A stretch of 64,000 bases of DNA from contig DAOUME010000020.1 of NCBI GenBank assembly GCA_034411995.1, positions 132,189 through 196,188 on the forward strand, read 5' to 3'. The notes beneath the pieces are model-generated. The model saw nothing but the letters and a program-made list of their open reading frames with translations, was not told the DNA's origin and searched no databases. Source of the stretch: JAUVXJ01 sp034411995. Lineage in GTDB: Bacteria; Chloroflexota; Anaerolineae; UBA7937; B3-Chlor. Below are positions 61,323-64,000 of this stretch, in pieces (position 1 is the first letter of the stretch; each line of letters opens with the position of its first letter). Both the position numbers and the translations under genes were made by a program.

Positions 61323-62960
61323 CTATCTCGTCGTGGTCAAGTCATACACGAAGACCACATTGGGATAGCCAGGGTTGTCCACAAAACCCTCGATGTCCGA
61401 CCTCACGACCCACACGTTGGCGACATCGCACACGAAGATCGCGGGAGACTCTTCGACCAGGATCTCTTGCGCCTCCACGAACTTCCCCACGGCTGCGTCG
61501 CGGTCGGTGCCGGTGAGCACACTACCCTCATCGATCAAGGCGTCGAACTCTGGATTGCACCAGTAGCCGAGGTTGTAGAATGTCTCGTCTTCGCAGTGAT
61601 ACAGGCTGAAGAGCGGGTCGTAGGGCGTCACCCAACTGGGCCACCAGGTCTCAGCAAAGACGTCCTGGGCGGTGGTGGGGTCTGCCTTGGCCAGTTCCCA
61701 CTGAGTTGCATAGGCCATCCCCTGCGCGTTCAGTGTTATACCCAGTTCCTCGAGAGGGAACGCCCAGAGCTCCACCGGCCACACCTCAGGCATGAAATCG
61801 GCGACGTAGTTGAGTTGGAGCTCGAACCCTCCATCCGGATATCCAGCCTCCGCCAGAAGCTCCCTCGCCTTGTCCAGATCGTAGGTGTACTGGAAGCAGT
61901 CGTCACAGGCTCCCCACATGTTTAGTGGCACGGCACCACGCGACTGGGTGTACAGCCCGTCGGTCCGCTCCTCCAATTGGCCGTATGGATAGCTGTAGGC
62001 CAGCGCCTGGCGCACCAGCTTGTTGTCCAGTGGCGGCTTGGTGGTGTTGAGGAAGAACATGGTATGCATAAACGACGGGGTGACGTAGACCTTCAGGTCG
62101 TCTCTGCTGCGCAGACTCTCCAGTTTGTCAGGCGGCACGTCTCTGTGGAAGTCCGCCTCTCCTCCCTCGACCATCTGTAGTGCTGTCACCGGATCTTCCA
62201 CGATCTCGTAGACGATCTTGTCGAACTGGTTGTCCTGCCAGCCCCCCCAATAGTCGTCGAATCGAGTCATGACAATCCGCTGGCCCTTCTCGTAGGACTC
62301 CACGGTGTACGGACCGGTGCCCACACAATGCCCTTCGTCGAACCACTCGTTGGGCTTGTCCAGGATGGCCGGGCTCATGATCCCTGCCGCATAGCCTGAC
62401 GTAGCGATCAGATCAACCGCTGCTGAGTACGAGAGGTGGAACTTGACCGTATAGTCATCAACCACCTCCACCGATTCGAGGGCGTCCCAGATCCAGGTAT
62501 AGCCGCCCCCGTCCTGCGCTAGATAGTAGTCGAACGTAGCCTTGACGGCATCGGCGTTGAAGGGTTCCCCGTCCTGGAAAGTCACCCCCTGACGCAGGTG
62601 GAAAGTCCACTCGGTGGCATCCTCATTGGACTCCCAACTCGTGGCCAGCCCAGGTTTGAGTGGTTCCTCGCTGCCAGGCGGGCTGTACCAGACGAGGTTC
62701 TCGTAGCACTGATTGGTAACGACCGTCTCGCTGGTGTAGAGGGCCGCCGGATTCCAGTCATTGAAATCGGTCCAAAAGATGATTGTGGCCACTTTCGGGG
62801 CCCGTGCCGTTTCCGTGGGCGCCGCTGTCGCCTCAGTCGGCGTCGCTTCAGGTGCTGGCGTTTCGCCGGCTGGCGCTGGGGTCGATGGGGTGGCGCAACC
62901 GCTCATCAGCAGGATGACCACCACCAGCACGGTAGTCAGAATCCAAAGCCGTCTCCTCAT
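61323..62960 (-). CDS. dppA: Solute-binding lipoprotein of the peptide-type ABC transporter
   Basis: 545 residues from ATG 62960 with GGAGG upstream. The signal sequence ends in the lipobox LLMSGC (Cys 22), followed by a Pro/Ala/Thr linker (about 23-55). The family 5 solute-binding domain has WTFHLRQGVTFQDGEPFNAD, the mark of the SBP_bac_5 family, and VRQALAYSYPYGQLEERTDG. The protein probably captures peptides, N-acyl amino acids or nickel-like ligands; the neighbours favour amino-acid-derived compounds. Confidence 0.93.
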   Translation of the reverse strand: MRRRLWILTTVLVVVILLMSGCATPSTPAPAGETPAPEATPTEATAAPTETARAPKVATIIFWTDFNDWNPAALYTSETVVTNQCYENLVWYSPPGSEEPLKPGLATSWESNEDATEWTFHLRQGVTFQDGEPFNADAVKATFDYYLAQDGGGYTWIWDALESVEVVDDYTVKFHLSYSAAVDLIATSGYAAGIMSPAILDKPNEWFDEGHCVGTGPYTVESYEKGQRIVMTRFDDYWGGWQDNQFDKIVYEIVEDPVTALQMVEGGEADFHRDVPPDKLESLRSRDDLKVYVTPSFMHTMFFLNTTKPPLDNKLVRQALAYSYPYGQLEERTDGLYTQSRGAVPLNMWGACDDCFQYTYDLDKARELLAEAGYPDGGFELQLNYVADFMPEVWPVELWAFPLEELGITLNAQGMAYATQWELAKADPTTAQDVFAETWWPSWVTPYDPLFSLYHCEDETFYNLGYWCNPEFDALIDEGSVLTGTDRDAAVGKFVEAQEILVEESPAIFVCDVANVWVVRSDIEGFVDNPGYPNVVFVYDLTTTR

Positions 62961-63227
62961 TTGATCCTCCTTCGTTCGTCATACTTCATCTGACGCTTCA
63001 GCCCTTGATCGTTGGAGTCGTCCTACATCACGATCTCACCTCCTTGCTCCCGGAGGGCACGACCCACTGTGGCACGATCGATCGTGTTGTCAACCATTGG
63101 TCATCCCCGTTCGGTCTTGGCACGACTCAGTGCAAAACGGACAGCTTGTGCATCAGGCTATGGGGATACCAGCACCACTGGTGTTGCCTGCGGCGAGCGA
63201 TCATTGAACCTGCTCGCGAGACCCGAT
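62961..63227 (-). other. Spacer between the transporter operon and the oxidoreductase
   Basis: About 265 bases. The promoter of dppA should be here but I could not read a convincing -10/-35 pair. No gene. Confidence 0.3.
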
Positions 63228-64000
63228 CTAGCTGGTAACCTTCCTTGCTGGACGCTTCTTCGAGAACAGTTGCCACTCGGATGAGAGTCCGAGGCTCTGA
63301 AACGCCTCCCTCGTGGGCACACCATTCGTGTCCCACCCGCGCAGCGCATAATACTCGTCCTTCATCCGGTCGAACTTCGCCCTGTCCAACCGCTCGCCCT
63401 TGAATCTTGAGCCCGGCACGGCGGTGTCGAAAAGCCTCCCCGGCAGCGTGTCCTCCGCCCTGGTCGTGCCCCTCATGGCACCAAAGGCCCTCTCCAGGGT
63501 AATGGTCTTTTGCGCGGCCAGCAGCAAGTCGGCCACGCTTGTCTTTCGGCCCGTGGCCAACGAAAACAGTCTGGTCGGCGTCTCCAGCAACGGCGTTATC
63601 GACCAGGGGATAGCCCACTGGCACATCCCCAAGAGGTCCATGGCCGTGTTTCTGTTCTCATAGTCCCAGACCATCATCGCTTTGTTCTCATACGAAGTAG
63701 GTGCCGGCAGGCTATCCAGCCCATACAACTCCCTTGCCCATTCTGTCACTTGGTCCTCAGCGAAGAGAGCGTAGTACTCCAGCGACAACCCTTGGGCGAT
63801 GGATCCACTGCCCACCGCTGCGGCCAGGGCTATGGATCTGAACGCGCGAACGTCAAACTGCTCCATCTCTTCACCCTTCACCACCATGGCGCACTCCTCA
63901 GCGCCCTCTCCCAGTTGCCGCGCCCCTTCCAGCACCCCATCCTTGAAGAGCCTGCCAAACCCCTCCTGACGGCCCACCTTGTGGATAGTGGCGATGATGG
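63228..64000 (-). CDS. Aldehyde ferredoxin oxidoreductase-like protein, C-terminal part
   Basis: The frame is open to the right edge of the window, so the gene is 5'-truncated; about 257 residues are visible. Visible blocks are VGRQEGFGRLFKDGVLEGAR, EECAMVVKGEEMEQFDVRAF and MKDEYYALRGWDTNGVPTRE followed by AFQSLGLSSEW. This is the C-terminal half (domains 2-3) of the tungsten-containing AOR family; the N-terminal domain and the Fe-S cysteines lie outside. AORs oxidise aldehydes to acids, often from amino acid breakdown, which fits the neighbouring cluster. Translation proceeds leftwards, ending at 63228. Confidence 0.85.
   Translation of the reverse strand, partial: IIATIHKVGRQEGFGRLFKDGVLEGARQLGEGAEECAMVVKGEEMEQFDVRAFRSIALAAAVGSGSIAQGLSLEYYALFAEDQVTEWARELYGLDSLPAPTSYENKAMMVWDYENRNTAMDLLGMCQWAIPWSITPLLETPTRLFSLATGRKTSVADLLLAAQKTITLERAFGAMRGTTRAEDTLPGRLFDTAVPGSRFKGERLDRAKFDRMKDEYYALRGWDTNGVPTREAFQSLGLSSEWQLFSKKRPARKVTS

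Noticed and set aside
1..64000. CRISPR arrays and transposases
   Set aside because: No regularly spaced identical repeats of 25-40 bases with unique spacers and no transposase or Cas protein was seen.

Overview
The window is high-GC bacterial DNA. From gene content I suspect Chloroflexota (Anaerolineae-like); this is an inference from gene content only, because there is no rRNA or other marker gene to test it. No tRNA, rRNA, CRISPR array or transposase gene was recognised.

Layout. (1) 1-8.15 kb, plus strand: the end of a defence-type cluster: a small accessory protein, a DUF1156 (COG1743-like) DNA methylase and a PLD-SNF2 helicase, followed by a GxxH-motif putative hydrolase. (2) 8.28-33.8 kb, minus strand: a long Tad/Flp pilus locus (TadG- and TadE-like proteins, Flp pilin, a 1266-residue multidomain surface protein, TadC, TadB, CpaF/TadA ATPase, CpaE, CpaB). 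It is merged with a 1225-residue HerA/VirB4-like ATPase, several exported or membrane-anchored proteins, a winged-helix/nuclease-like protein, an SSB and a minimal prepilin peptidase. (3) 33.9-43.1 kb: a cargo region that opens with two divergent regulator genes carrying readable promoters and operators. Then come single genes or short groups, several with nuclease-like or HEPN-like motifs, separated by copies of a dispersed repeat of up to about 90 bp. (4) 43.5-47.9 kb, minus strand: a ParB, ParA and Rep-like replication/partition module. The rep gene contains four 22-23 bp direct repeats that look like iterons. (5) 47.9-48.6 kb: a decayed comM gene that may mark the edge of the element. (6) 48.85-64 kb: chromosomal-type metabolism on the minus strand: a peptide/nickel-type ABC transporter, a duplicated ATC-hydrolase-like protein, an M20 amidohydrolase, a saccharopine dehydrogenase-like protein, a class III aminotransferase and an acyl-CoA synthetase. 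The cluster is preceded at the window edge by an aldehyde ferredoxin oxidoreductase.

How the parts may work together. Rep, ParA, ParB, SSB, iteron-like repeats and a HerA-type pump beside a complete Tad machine suggest that about 8-48 kb is a plasmid-derived or integrative element. Its Tad pilus may serve DNA transfer or attachment. This is a hypothesis: no relaxase was recognised. Regions 1 and 3 carry probable defence cargo. Region 6 looks like one pathway for uptake of a peptide or N-acyl amino acid, hydrolysis, deamination and CoA activation.
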